34,313 nucleotides of DNA, taken from positions 1-34,313 of the forward strand of contig JAGKWS010000036.1 in NCBI GenBank assembly GCA_021151685.1. The letters run 5' to 3'. This document shows positions 7,253-15,723 of this stretch, piece by piece (within the stretch, counting starts at the first letter, position 1; each line of letters starts with the position of its first letter). The notes under the pieces are model-generated. The model saw nothing but the letters and a program-made list of their open reading frames with translations. It did not search any database and was not told the DNA's origin. A program made the position numbers and the translations under genes. This stretch comes from Chitinophagaceae bacterium. Lineage in GTDB: Bacteria; Bacteroidota; Bacteroidia; Chitinophagales; Chitinophagaceae.

Positions 7253-8179
7253 ATGGCACACAATTTTGGCATAGCCGTGCACGGCGGCGCAGGTACCATT
7301 TTGCGCAGCACCATGACACCCGAAAAACAAGCACAGTACGAGGGTGCCCTGCGTGCCGCTACCGATGCAGGCTACCACATACTGGCGGCTGGTGGCAGCA
7401 GTCTGGATGCGGTTGCGGCCGCCGTAACGGTATTGGAAGACTTCCCCCTATTCAATGCCGGCCGGGGCTCGGTGTTCAACAACATAGGCAAACACGAAAT
7501 GGATGCATCGGTGATGTGGGGCAAGACACTGGAGGCCGGTGCCGTATGCGGCATAGCCAACGTAAAAAACCCTGTGCAACTGGCCCGTGTGGTAATGGAG
7601 CGCAGTGGCCATGTACTACTTTGTGGCCACGGGGCCGAGGAATTTGCCCGTATGCAGGGGCTGGCCATGGAAACAGATGAATGGTTCTACACCCAACAAC
7701 GCTACGACCAGTGGCAGGAAGCCCTGAAAGAAGATGCCGTGCAACTGGACCACACCGAGAAGAAGTTTGGCACCGTGGGTGCCGTAGCACTCGATGCCAG
7801 CGGACACCTTGCGGCCGCTACCAGCACCGGCGGCATGACCAACAAAAAATATGGCCGTGTGGGCGATAGCCCCATACCCGGTGCCGGCACATATGCCAAC
7901 GATGCTACCTGTGCCATATCGTGTACCGGGCATGGCGAGTTGTTTATACGCAGTGTGGTAGCACACGACATATCTTGCCTGATGGAATACAAGGGACTGA
8001 GCCTGAAAGAAGCCTGCCATATAGTGGTGCAGGACAAGCTGGTAAGGATAGGCGGCGAAGGCGGGCTGGTGGCTATAGACCATGCGGGCAATATAGATAT
8101 GCCCTTCAACAGCGAGGGTATGTACCGTGCCTGCCGCAGCAGCAATGGCTACAATAGTGTAATGATATACCGCGATTGA
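7253..8179 (+). CDS. iaaA: Isoaspartyl peptidase / L-asparaginase (Ntn hydrolase)
   Basis: 308 residues, usual for the plant-type asparaginase/isoaspartyl dipeptidase family. The precursor self-cleaves before a Thr to give two subunits. Here the GTVGAVALD motif puts the catalytic nucleophile at Thr174, preceded by the variable linker HTEKKF. Other family blocks are HGGAGT (10-15), LEDFPLFNAGRGSVFN, STGGMTNKKYGRVGDSP (191-207) and TGHGE (225-229). No signal peptide is present, so it should be cytoplasmic. The enzyme hydrolyses beta-aspartyl dipeptides. Next to cyanophycinase and cyanophycin synthetase its natural substrate is very likely beta-Asp-Arg, the product of cyanophycinase. It converges with cphB and both share a strong hairpin at their ends. 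Confidence 0.95.
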   Translation: MAHNFGIAVHGGAGTILRSTMTPEKQAQYEGALRAATDAGYHILAAGGSSLDAVAAAVTVLEDFPLFNAGRGSVFNNIGKHEMDASVMWGKTLEAGAVCGIANVKNPVQLARVVMERSGHVLLCGHGAEEFARMQGLAMETDEWFYTQQRYDQWQEALKEDAVQLDHTEKKFGTVGAVALDASGHLAAATSTGGMTNKKYGRVGDSPIPGAGTYANDATCAISCTGHGELFIRSVVAHDISCLMEYKGLSLKEACHIVVQDKLVRIGGEGGLVAIDHAGNIDMPFNSEGMYRACRSSNGYNSVMIYRD

Positions 8180-8207
8180 GATACAGAATAACACTGTATC
8201 TCAATCG
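8173..8207. terminator. Bidirectional hairpin between iaaA and cphB
   Basis: A perfect 14-bp inverted repeat (arms 8173-8186 and 8194-8207, beginning CGATTGAG) with a 7-nt loop AATAACA. It contains the iaaA stop codon and ends 15 nt before the cphB stop codon. Neither strand has a T-run afterwards. It may act as an insulator or mRNA 3'-end stabiliser rather than a classical intrinsic terminator. Confidence 0.65.
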
Positions 8208-8221
8208 TGGGAAAAGTGCGG

Positions 8222-9097
8222 TTAATCTTCTTCATCTACTTCTATTTCTGCCCCTTCAAAACAACGGGTTTGCAGATTGTAGGTATCGCCGCCCGACATG
8301 ATGTGGACAATGATATTCTCTACCGAAATAGGCTTGCCAAAGCTGATGTCGGCAATATTGTTGTACTCTATGTTTTTGCCATCTATAATGATGACACTGC
8401 CCGAGCCTATGGCTTTAAGGCTGTGTCCTTCCGATACAATAACCCCTGTATCCTCGCCCAGGCCTATGCCTATGGCACCGGGTTGTGCGGCTACTGCCTG
8501 CGCCAAACGATTGAAACGGCCACGCTTATCGAAATGGGTATCTATAATCACGTTCTGAATCAGCCCCAAACCGGTGGTAATCTTCACCTCGCCCTTCAGG
8601 TGGGCTATGGCTGCGTTACCTTCATAAATCATGGTATTGCTCATGGCCATAGCACCTGCACTGGTGCCGGCTATCAGCAAATCGCCATGTGCATAACGCT
8701 CTTTCAAAATATCCAGAAACTCTGTACCACCAAAGTTCGACGATAACCGCAACTGGTTACCCCCCGAAAACATAATGCAATTGCAGGCCCTCAAACGTTC
8801 CAGATTTTCGGGCAATGCTGCGTCCTCGCGGTTGCGTATGCGCATATGGCCCACATTGGTACAGCCCAGCTTCTGAAACGCATCCCGATAGTTATCGGCC
8901 ACCTCGTCTGGTATAGACGATGCAGTAGTCACCACCTCTACCCTTGGGTCTTCTTCCCCTATCAGGCTCACTATATTTTTCAGAATTCCTAATTCGAAAA
9001 AGTTGAGACGGTTTCTTTGTACAATACCTTTTTCCAGATCTGTGCCTTTGTCTTCGGCGCCGCCAACCGCCACTAAATGCCCTAAGGGATATGCCAC
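8222..9097 (-). CDS. cphB: Cyanophycinase (peptidase S51 family)
   Basis: 291 residues, matching intracellular cyanophycinases, which are exopeptidases that degrade cyanophycin to beta-Asp-Arg dipeptides. The N-terminus reads GHLVAVGGAEDKG (6-18). FSGGNQ (110-115) is the family substrate-loop motif. GTSAGA (144-149) holds the nucleophile Ser146. DTHFDKRGRFNRL (186-198) holds the catalytic His188, and GIGLGEDTG follows at about 210-218. No signal peptide is seen. The start codon appears to be GTG at 9095-9097: an in-frame stop lies two codons upstream, and the next downstream starts would remove the first strand. It is divergent from cphA and convergent with iaaA, forming a compact synthesis and degradation locus. 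Confidence 0.95.
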   Translation of the reverse strand: MAYPLGHLVAVGGAEDKGTDLEKGIVQRNRLNFFELGILKNIVSLIGEEDPRVEVVTTASSIPDEVADNYRDAFQKLGCTNVGHMRIRNREDAALPENLERLRACNCIMFSGGNQLRLSSNFGGTEFLDILKERYAHGDLLIAGTSAGAMAMSNTMIYEGNAAIAHLKGEVKITTGLGLIQNVIIDTHFDKRGRFNRLAQAVAAQPGAIGIGLGEDTGVIVSEGHSLKAIGSGSVIIIDGKNIEYNNIADISFGKPISVENIIVHIMSGGDTYNLQTRCFEGAEIEVDEED

Positions 9098-9127
9098 TTG
9101 CTAACTAACGTTTGATAAAATATAATG

Positions 9128-9135
9128 CAAACTTA
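9128..9135 (-). promoter_or_regulatory. -7 element for cphB
   Basis: TAAGTTTG on the minus strand, matching TAnnTTTG, 30 nt upstream of the cphB GTG. No clear -33 TTTG is visible at 17-23 nt. On the other strand a looser TATTGTTTG near 9188-9196 could serve cphA but has the wrong internal spacing. Confidence 0.45.
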
Positions 9136-9241
9136 AAGGATTCTGCGGTTTTTCCTGTCCGGCATCATAAGAAAATACACTCATAGATATTGTTTGTTAT
9201 TGAAAATGAGTATATTGATAAGCTAAATAAACAACCCACAA

Positions 9242-11866
9242 ATGAAGATACTGGACATAAAGGTCATGAATGGCCCCAACTATTGGTCGGTGACCAGACA
9301 TAAACTGGTAGTAATGCTGCTGGACCTTGAAGAGATGGAACAGCGGCCTACCGATACAATCCCCGGCTTTCTGGATAGGTTACGTGCGTTCATGCCATCA
9401 CTATACGAACATCGCTGCTCCGAGGGGGTACCCGGAGGCTTCTTTATGCGGGTAGAAGATGGTACATGGATGGGCCATGTAATAGAGCACATAGCACTGG
9501 AGCTGCAAACACTGGCCGGTATGGACACCGGGTTTGGCCGCACCCGCGAAACTGCCGACCCCGGCATATACCACGTAGTATTCTCTTACCACGAGGCCAA
9601 GGCAGGCATCTACACCGCCAAAGCAGCCGTAAAAATGGCACAGGCCATAGCAGATGGCGAACCCTACGATCTGGCCAACGACATACAAACCCTGCGCGAG
9701 ATACGTGAGGACGAGCGGCTGGGCCCCAGTACAGGCTCTATAGTAGACGAGGCCATCAAACGCAAAATACCCTACATACGCCTCAACCGCCACTCGCTGG
9801 TGCAACTGGGTTATGGGGTAAACCAGCGCAGGGTGCAGGCTACCATAGCCAGCACTACCAGCAGCATAGCCGTAGAGATAGCCTGCGACAAAGAAGAAAC
9901 CAAAAACCTGCTGGAAGCATCGGAAATACCGGTACCCCGTGGCCGAATTGTTTACGATGAGGAAGACCTGCAAAATGCCATAGACAAAATAGGCTACCCC
10001 ATTGTTACCAAGCCGGTAAACGGCAATCACGGCAAGGGGGCTACCACCAACATACGTACCTGGGAAGACGCTGTAGCCGGCCTGAAAGCCGCAAAACACT
10101 ATGGCCGTGCGGTGATATGTGAGCGGTTCATAACCGGGCGCGACTTTAGGGTGCTGGTGGTAAACTACAAATTTGTAGCCGCTGCCCTGCGCACACCAGC
10201 CGCCGTAACCGGCGATGGCACCCATACCATACAGCAGCTTATAGACATTGTGAACAGCGACCCGCGCCGTGGCTACGGACACGAAAAGGTGCTGACAGCC
10301 ATCAAGATAGACGACTTTACCCGCGACATACTGGACAAAAAGGGCTATACGCTGGAAACCGTACTACCCGCAAGCGAGGAACTGTGGCTGAAACCCACCG
10401 CCAACCTCAGTACGGGCGGTACCGCTACCGATGTGACCGACTATGTACACCCCACCAACATCTTTATGGCAGAGCGTATAGCCCGCATCATAGGGTTAGA
10501 CATTTGCGGTATAGACATTATGACCAGCGACCTGTCGGTACCACTGGCCGAGACAGGTGGTGCCGTACTGGAGGTAAATGCGGCTCCGGGCTTCCGTATG
10601 CACCTGGACCCTACCGATGGCCTGCCCCGCAACGTGGCCGAACCGGTGATAGACATGCTGTACCCGCCCGGTGTATCGGCACGCATACCCATCATAGCCA
10701 TATCGGGCACCAATGGCAAAACCACTACCACCCGCCTTATTGCACACATAGTAAAGCAAATGGGCTACAAGGTGGGCTACACCACTACCGATGGGGTATA
10801 TATACAAAACCAACTGATGATGCGGGGCGACTGCACAGGCCCGGTGTCGGCCGAATTTGTACTGCGAGACCCTACTGTAAACTATGCCGTGCTGGAGTGT
10901 GCCCGTGGCGGCATACTGCGTGCAGGCCTTGGTTTTCACAATTGCGATGTGGCCGTAGTAACTAATGTGGCTGAAGACCATATGGGCCTGAGCGGCATAG
11001 ATACGCTGGAAAAACTGGCCCGCGTAAAAGCCGTAGTACCACAAACCGTACTACCCGGCGGCTACGCCATACTGAATGCCGATGACGACCTGGTGTACGA
11101 GATGCACAAGGTGGTTACCTGTAAGGTGGCCCTCTTCTCGCTGTCCGACAATAATGCACGGGTGCGCCGCCACTGCGAAAAAGGCGGCATAGCCGCCGTG
11201 TACGAGAATGGCTATGTAACCATACTGAAAGGTACGTGGAAAATACGGGTAGAGAAGGTAACCAACATACCGCTCACCTTCTCGGGCATGGCCGAATTCA
11301 ACATTGCCAACGTGCTGGGAGCCGTTTTGGCAGCCTACGTACAAGACTTCAAGACCGAGGATATACGGCAGGCACTGCAAACGTTTGTGCCGTCGCCGGG
11401 GCTTACGCCGGGCCGCATGAACATGTTCCACTTCCGCAACTACTCGGTAATGATAGACTATGCCCACAACACCCACGGCCTGCTGGCCATAGGCAAGTTT
11501 GTACGCTCGGTCAATGCTACGGTAAAGGTGGGCATTATAGCAGGTGTGGGCGATCGCCGCGACGAAGACCTGACATCGCTGGGCGAGGCCGCAGCCGGCA
11601 TCTTCGACGAGATCATTATCCGTCAGGACAAGAACCTGCGCGGCCGCACCGAGCAAGAGATCATAGATCTGCTAATGAGGGGTATACAAACCATAGATGC
11701 ATCTAAGAAAGTCACGGTCATCAAGCGCGAAAGCGAAGCCATAGACTACGCATTTACCCATGCAATAAAGGATAGCTTCATTGTTATCATCAGCGATGTG
11801 GTGCCCGATGCGCTGGAGCAGGTGAAACAATACAAAGCCAAAGAAGACGGCATGGTAACGGTATAA
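9242..11866 (+). CDS. cphA: Cyanophycin synthetase
   Basis: 874 residues, the normal size of CphA1. This enzyme builds multi-L-arginyl-poly-L-aspartate from Asp, Arg and ATP without a ribosome. Three domains can be followed. The N-terminal domain (about 1-160) contains FGRTRETADPGIYHVVFSY. The ATP-grasp domain (about 160-480) has GNHGKGATTNI near 258-268, the backbone Asp-adding ligase. The Mur-ligase-like domain (about 485-874) has the P-loop ISGTNGKTTTT near residue 486 and DYAHNTHG, and adds the Arg side chain. All main motifs look intact. Start is ATG at 9242, 144 nt from the divergent cphB. A strong terminator follows. The product is a cytoplasmic nitrogen reserve granule. Confidence 0.97.
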   Translation: MKILDIKVMNGPNYWSVTRHKLVVMLLDLEEMEQRPTDTIPGFLDRLRAFMPSLYEHRCSEGVPGGFFMRVEDGTWMGHVIEHIALELQTLAGMDTGFGRTRETADPGIYHVVFSYHEAKAGIYTAKAAVKMAQAIADGEPYDLANDIQTLREIREDERLGPSTGSIVDEAIKRKIPYIRLNRHSLVQLGYGVNQRRVQATIASTTSSIAVEIACDKEETKNLLEASEIPVPRGRIVYDEEDLQNAIDKIGYPIVTKPVNGNHGKGATTNIRTWEDAVAGLKAAKHYGRAVICERFITGRDFRVLVVNYKFVAAALRTPAAVTGDGTHTIQQLIDIVNSDPRRGYGHEKVLTAIKIDDFTRDILDKKGYTLETVLPASEELWLKPTANLSTGGTATDVTDYVHPTNIFMAERIARIIGLDICGIDIMTSDLSVPLAETGGAVLEVNAAPGFRMHLDPTDGLPRNVAEPVIDMLYPPGVSARIPIIAISGTNGKTTTTRLIAHIVKQMGYKVGYTTTDGVYIQNQLMMRGDCTGPVSAEFVLRDPTVNYAVLECARGGILRAGLGFHNCDVAVVTNVAEDHMGLSGIDTLEKLARVKAVVPQTVLPGGYAILNADDDLVYEMHKVVTCKVALFSLSDNNARVRRHCEKGGIAAVYENGYVTILKGTWKIRVEKVTNIPLTFSGMAEFNIANVLGAVLAAYVQDFKTEDIRQALQTFVPSPGLTPGRMNMFHFRNYSVMIDYAHNTHGLLAIGKFVRSVNATVKVGIIAGVGDRRDEDLTSLGEAAAGIFDEIIIRQDKNLRGRTEQEIIDLLMRGIQTIDASKKVTVIKRESEAIDYAFTHAIKDSFIVIISDVVPDALEQVKQYKAKEDGMVTV

Positions 11867-11889
11867 CCCTACCCTGCCCCATTATTGTT

Positions 11890-11925
11890 AAAAACGCCCG
11901 TTGCCAGTTGGTTGCGGGCGTTTTT
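11890..11925 (+). terminator. Rho-independent terminator of cphA
   Basis: Perfect 11-bp stem AAAAACGCCCG / CGGGCGTTTTT with a 14-nt loop, starting 23 nt after the cphA stop codon. The T-run forms the 3' arm. The symmetric A/T ends let it work in both directions. Confidence 0.85.
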
Positions 11926-12047
11926 GTTGGGTATTATCAGGCACATTTTGGGTAAGTTTGCGGGCACAATTGCAGCACATACAATTGCAACATAAAGTGT
12001 ATACAACAGACACACGAACCTTTATGGTCTTCTATGCCGCTGTAACC

Positions 12048-12160
12048 CTTTGTGTTACATCATTGGGATATGATTGTGTATAGCAACACATGAGCCTTTG
12101 TGGCCTTAATATCGGCCATTAATCTTTGTGTTACACCTTTGTGATCCTTGTGGTGAAGAA
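12048..12160. repeat. Degenerate TTTGTG-type intergenic repeats
   Basis: The 340-nt gap between cphA and the next gene holds no credible coding frame. Besides the terminator it contains several short variants of CTTTGTGttac/CCTTTGTGgcc (about 12048, 12095, 12124 and 12136), ending in CCTTGTGGTGAAGAAAA. Similar low-complexity phrases are common between genes in Bacteroidota; their role is unknown. Confidence 0.4.
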
Positions 12161-12206
12161 AATTATCTTAGTCCTATTTTAATATAAAAACGGTATCAGA
12201 TTCTTT

Positions 12207-13097
12207 ATGCGTCGCGCTTATTCTCTTCGTTGGTTAGTTACACTGGTTCATTGCATGCCCCTTATAGCCTTGCTGCTACTGGCCACCAATGCCCATGCAC
12301 AAAGACCGGGTGAAAACATTTACGAGACAATGGCTCGTCTCAGCCGCCAGCGCACCACCGGGGCCCCACCCCTTACCGACTGGGTAGACGGGCAACAACT
12401 ATCGTTTATATACGACAAACCCAATCCGCTGCAATCGCAGGCCATATACCTTGCCCTGCCCGACAGATCGCTGATAGGCACCTACCTGCCTGCCGATACC
12501 GTATATCTCTTCAATTTGGCGGGCGACTCATCGCTTAGTTATGTAACACAGGTATTTCTGCTACCGGCATGGGTGGTAAAACGACATACCATAGCCAACG
12601 GCAACGACCGGGCCATACTATCGCTGCTCGATGCTATGTACCAGAAACTATTGCAAAGCAACGATGTACAAAACAGCGACTCGCTGGCCGAAGCCTTTGA
12701 ACGCTACAAAACCGATACCACCCTGCACAACCGGCACATAGCAGTACTCTTCTACAACTACCAGTTGCTGATACGCAAAACCCGCACCGAAAAAATGGAG
12801 TCGGACCCACGGGTAGCCGTAGCCCTGCTGCAACAATTGGAAGACGAATGCACCCGACTATACGGGCAGGCACCCGCGCTGGTGCATGTGTACCTGTGCG
12901 AGGCTATGGCCGCAGGCCACCTCACCTCTATGGCCCGTGAACAACTGAAAAAAGCCCTGCCCCTCTACCCCGAATCGGTAGCGTTACAGGTATACGACTA
13001 CAAGCTGGAACAAGACACCCGCGCCCAAAACAAAAAACTAAAACAACTAAAAAAGAAATACCCCGACCACTGGCTGGTACGTACGCTGGCAGAGTAA
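12207..13097 (+). CDS. Secreted or periplasmic protein of unknown function
   Basis: 296 residues, not recognised as a named family. A basic start and a hydrophobic run (about residues 8-26) end in NAHA-Q, a likely signal peptidase I site after residue 31. The mature part has a central region rich in YLALPDRSLIGTYLPADTVYLF-like beta segments. The C-terminal half is helical with repeated Leu/Ala/Tyr spacing (about 120-285), suggestive of TPR-like hairpins, and ends in a Lys-rich tail (NKKLKQLKKKYP). It stands alone between the cphA terminator and the defence-type island. A short overlap region after its stop leads into the ParB-like gene. Real gene on coding character; function unknown. Confidence 0.75.
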   Translation: MRRAYSLRWLVTLVHCMPLIALLLLATNAHAQRPGENIYETMARLSRQRTTGAPPLTDWVDGQQLSFIYDKPNPLQSQAIYLALPDRSLIGTYLPADTVYLFNLAGDSSLSYVTQVFLLPAWVVKRHTIANGNDRAILSLLDAMYQKLLQSNDVQNSDSLAEAFERYKTDTTLHNRHIAVLFYNYQLLIRKTRTEKMESDPRVAVALLQQLEDECTRLYGQAPALVHVYLCEAMAAGHLTSMAREQLKKALPLYPESVALQVYDYKLEQDTRAQNKKLKQLKKKYPDHWLVRTLAE

Positions 13098-13183
13098 GGC
13101 CCGTAAGACATATCGACAAACGGATGCAGTATGAAGACGTTGCTTGAAATTCCTCAATATAATATTCCTCCTCTTTTCAATAA

Positions 13184-13203
13184 CTTTACCCTGCTTTACC
13201 CTG
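13184..13203 (+). repeat. Tandem 10-bp repeat upstream of the ParB-like gene
   Basis: CTTTACCCTG occurs twice head to tail, followed by a partial third CTTG, ending 29 nt before the chosen ATG. The position suits an operator or a slippage-prone leader. The preceding TAACTTTA resembles a -7 element with one mismatch. Confidence 0.4.
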
Positions 13204-13232
13204 CTTGTAACATCATCAGCAAAATAAAACAT

Positions 13233-14339
13233 ATGGCATACTCAGAAGGTCTACACAATATTGGCTTCCAACATTTGATGCTCGACCCGCATAATCCTCG
13301 CCTTGCGCTTGAGATGCAACATCAAAGCGATGAAGAAGTAATATCGTGGATGCTTAACAACGCTTCTCTTACGGAGCTAATGGCATCTATCGTAGAAAAT
13401 GGTTTCTTCGGCGGGGAACCACTTGTAGGGACAGTTAGTAATGATGGTTCCGGAAAGGTAATTATAGTAGAGGGCAATCGCCGCCTGGCAGCAGTGAAGC
13501 TATTGAACACGCCTGACATTGCAAGGTATTTGGTGAATACCGTTACCAACCTATCGGTAGAGGCCATTGAAAAAGGAACATTACCCAAAGAACTGCCAGT
13601 CTACATCGTTGCAAACCGCGAAGCAGTTGCTACTTATCTTGGGTTCAGGCACATCAGTGGCGTCAGACCTTGGCCGGTAATAGCAAAGGCGCGTTATCTC
13701 TATAGTCTTTACCAACCCATGGCAAATCTGCCCGACGTGTATAGAAAACTGGCGAAGGAGATAGGAAGTAAGCCAGTATATGTTCGCAGACTTATAGTTG
13801 GCTATCAGCTATTTGAACACATTGCCAATAAAGGATTTTATGATGAACCTAATCTATCTGAAGAAACTTTCGACCTATCATTGATTAATGATGCTGCTAC
13901 GCGATACACCAACATCATGGCATACATGGGCGTGGATGCAGATAGCCAACAACCCTTGGTAAATTTGCAAGAGGTACATTTTAAGAACGTTTTCAAGTGG
14001 CTGTATGAGCGAAAAGATGGCGTAACCCGCTTGGGTGAAGGACGTAACCTTCCCTTACTAAACCGTATTGTAGGCGATAAAACTGCTTTAACCGCATTTG
14101 AGGAGGATGATAAATTAACGATTTATGATGCAGCCTCTTTAACAGAACTGGCAGATGATACTATGCGTGCATACCTCCAGCAAGCACGCACAAGCCTGCG
14201 TGAAGCTCAAAAGTACATGCATACTATTAGGGCCGCAAAAAATTCGGATCGCGATCTTGCCGATGAAGTTGCATCAATTGCGCTTAATATCTCCAGAAGC
14301 ATATTTGAACATTTATCAACATCTAAGTCAAGAGCATAA
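13233..14339 (+). CDS. ParB/sulfiredoxin-fold domain protein of a defence-type pair
   Basis: 368 residues from the ATG at 13233. The frame is open from 13131, but the extra 34 residues look non-native. The N-terminus has the ParB-type strand LMLDPHNPRLA (15-25), GEPLVGTV (61-68) and VEGNRRLAAVKLL (79-91), equivalent to the GERRxxAAxxA nucleotide-binding box of ParB/Spo0J proteins. The middle is predicted helical; a region around RKLAKEIGSKPVYVRRLIVGYQ could be an HTH. The C-terminus is helical. No ParA partner is present, so chromosome partition is unlikely. The stop codon is directly followed by the start of the next gene, so the two are translationally linked. The pair lies opposite a restriction-modification system in an A+T-richer stretch. 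The likely role is DNA or nucleotide recognition in defence, by inference. Confidence 0.8.
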   Translation: MAYSEGLHNIGFQHLMLDPHNPRLALEMQHQSDEEVISWMLNNASLTELMASIVENGFFGGEPLVGTVSNDGSGKVIIVEGNRRLAAVKLLNTPDIARYLVNTVTNLSVEAIEKGTLPKELPVYIVANREAVATYLGFRHISGVRPWPVIAKARYLYSLYQPMANLPDVYRKLAKEIGSKPVYVRRLIVGYQLFEHIANKGFYDEPNLSEETFDLSLINDAATRYTNIMAYMGVDADSQQPLVNLQEVHFKNVFKWLYERKDGVTRLGEGRNLPLLNRIVGDKTALTAFEEDDKLTIYDAASLTELADDTMRAYLQQARTSLREAQKYMHTIRAAKNSDRDLADEVASIALNISRSIFEHLSTSKSRA

Positions 14340-15455
14340 ATGGAGCTAATAGATACCAATCTCCGTTGGCCTTCAGACAGAGAGATTAATGCATGGACAG
14401 ACTATGCCGAGCTTATTTGCATGTTACACATTGATGGCGAACTGAGTCTGCAATCTTTTGCAGATTGGATTAATGACAATGCAGATAAAAAGCCAAAAGA
14501 AAAACTAAGTGCTATCAATTTTAGTGAAACCTACCTGGCAAAGGCTGTAGCTACATCCCCCTTATTAAATCCATTGACAGTTGTAGAGCCCGAAGATGCT
14601 ACGAATGAACAGGACGATGAAGAAGATGAAGAAAAGTATGACGAACAAAAAGAGCAGGGTATAAACGAAATTGCATTAAGACTCAGGCCAATCTGGGCCA
14701 TGTTAGAGGCCCGTGCCGTACAATTCAGAGATAGTTATCCGTTTGAGGTTTCGTCAGAAGGGCCACTATTAAAACTTCGCAATGAGGCACAGAACACGCA
14801 GCAGCAGCTTTACCTTGTATTGCTATTCTCGTCGCAAATGCAGGCATTTTCTTCAGCCGACATCAATAGACTTGGACACTGTTTCGAAGCATTGTGCAAA
14901 ATTCCAATGGAAAAGTTGGTGCCTGCAGGTGCAAAAATGCGCTTTTTCGGTGCAGGTGCCGGCAATCTGGTATCTGAAGAACATCTGTATAATGGCCCAA
15001 ATCTTGCCGGGAATTTAAGGATGCTTGCAAGCGATTTATCTGTTGATACCACAAAATACCTGGACGATGAAGATGAGATTTCAACAGGAGGGGATGCAAA
15101 TCTGGATTGGGTAGCGTTTTTGACATTTAATGATAATGCCCCCCATCAACCAGTATTCTTTGCGCAATGTGCCTGTGGCAGCAACTGGATAGACAAACAA
15201 CACGAAGCACAACAGGGACGTTGGCAACGTTTCTTACACGTGCGCCAGTCTATTCAATTTATACATTTTGTACCTCGTTCATTCCGAAGGCACACTCTTG
15301 AATGGCAACGCGGAAGCCTGATAGCAGATGATCTGGTAGTTATTGACCGATACAGATTAATGCACTTAATACAAAATGACTCAGAAAAAATAACACCCTT
15401 CCTTGCCTTGTATGCCGATTTATTAGCCCAAAAGAAAAGCATGAAACTATTTTAA
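14340..15455 (+). CDS. Putative PD-(D/E)XK-like nuclease partner of the ParB-like protein
   Basis: 371 residues, no named family recognised. An N-terminal helical region is followed by a very acidic linker (about 84-107, NEQDDEEDEEKYDEQ). The C-terminal region holds TGGDANLDWVAF (249-260), a hydrophobic strand, FFAQCACGSNW (273-283) and IDK (Lys286). The order Asp252/Asp256, then Gln276-Cys, then Lys resembles the D-Xn-(E/Q)-x-K core of restriction-enzyme-like folds with a displaced Lys. The HaeII-type enzyme next door has a comparable GLDMWA...IQIKH core. This suggests a DNA-cutting effector, with the ParB-like protein as recognition or regulatory partner. The gene begins at the nucleotide after the upstream stop codon. 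Nuclease function is inference from motif order only. Confidence 0.7.
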   Translation: MELIDTNLRWPSDREINAWTDYAELICMLHIDGELSLQSFADWINDNADKKPKEKLSAINFSETYLAKAVATSPLLNPLTVVEPEDATNEQDDEEDEEKYDEQKEQGINEIALRLRPIWAMLEARAVQFRDSYPFEVSSEGPLLKLRNEAQNTQQQLYLVLLFSSQMQAFSSADINRLGHCFEALCKIPMEKLVPAGAKMRFFGAGAGNLVSEEHLYNGPNLAGNLRMLASDLSVDTTKYLDDEDEISTGGDANLDWVAFLTFNDNAPHQPVFFAQCACGSNWIDKQHEAQQGRWQRFLHVRQSIQFIHFVPRSFRRHTLEWQRGSLIADDLVVIDRYRLMHLIQNDSEKITPFLALYADLLAQKKSMKLF

Positions 15456-15723
15456 TAGATTTCTGCCCTATGAACAAAAAACAGACTAAAAATCGCTGAA
15501 TAGCAAAGTGGGCTTGGCTTTGAGCCAATAGGACTACCGTTTATACAATTGTCGGTATGCTCCTATTACAACACGCTCGCAGGGCAAATATTACGAGATA
15601 CACCGAGCTAAACCAAACCTGACAACACGCAGCAGCACAAGCCCCTTATGCTGGCCGATGAAGAAGTCCCCCTCATAGCATCTGAATCTTCTTCAAAAGC
15701 TACACCTCAATTCACCAATAGAA

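Noticed and set aside
11901..12083. 60-residue frame after cphA
   Set aside because: It begins inside the terminator loop and runs through low-complexity TTTGTG repeats; no protein-like features.
13233..14339. Chromosome-partition ParB
   Set aside because: There is no ParA gene and no parS-like sites were noticed. The partner is a nuclease-like protein and the context is a restriction-modification island.
15456..15723. Remnant gene between the nuclease-like gene and the HaeII-type gene
   Set aside because: Short frames only, with stops in all frames and no recognisable motif; left as an unexplained gap under 300 nt.
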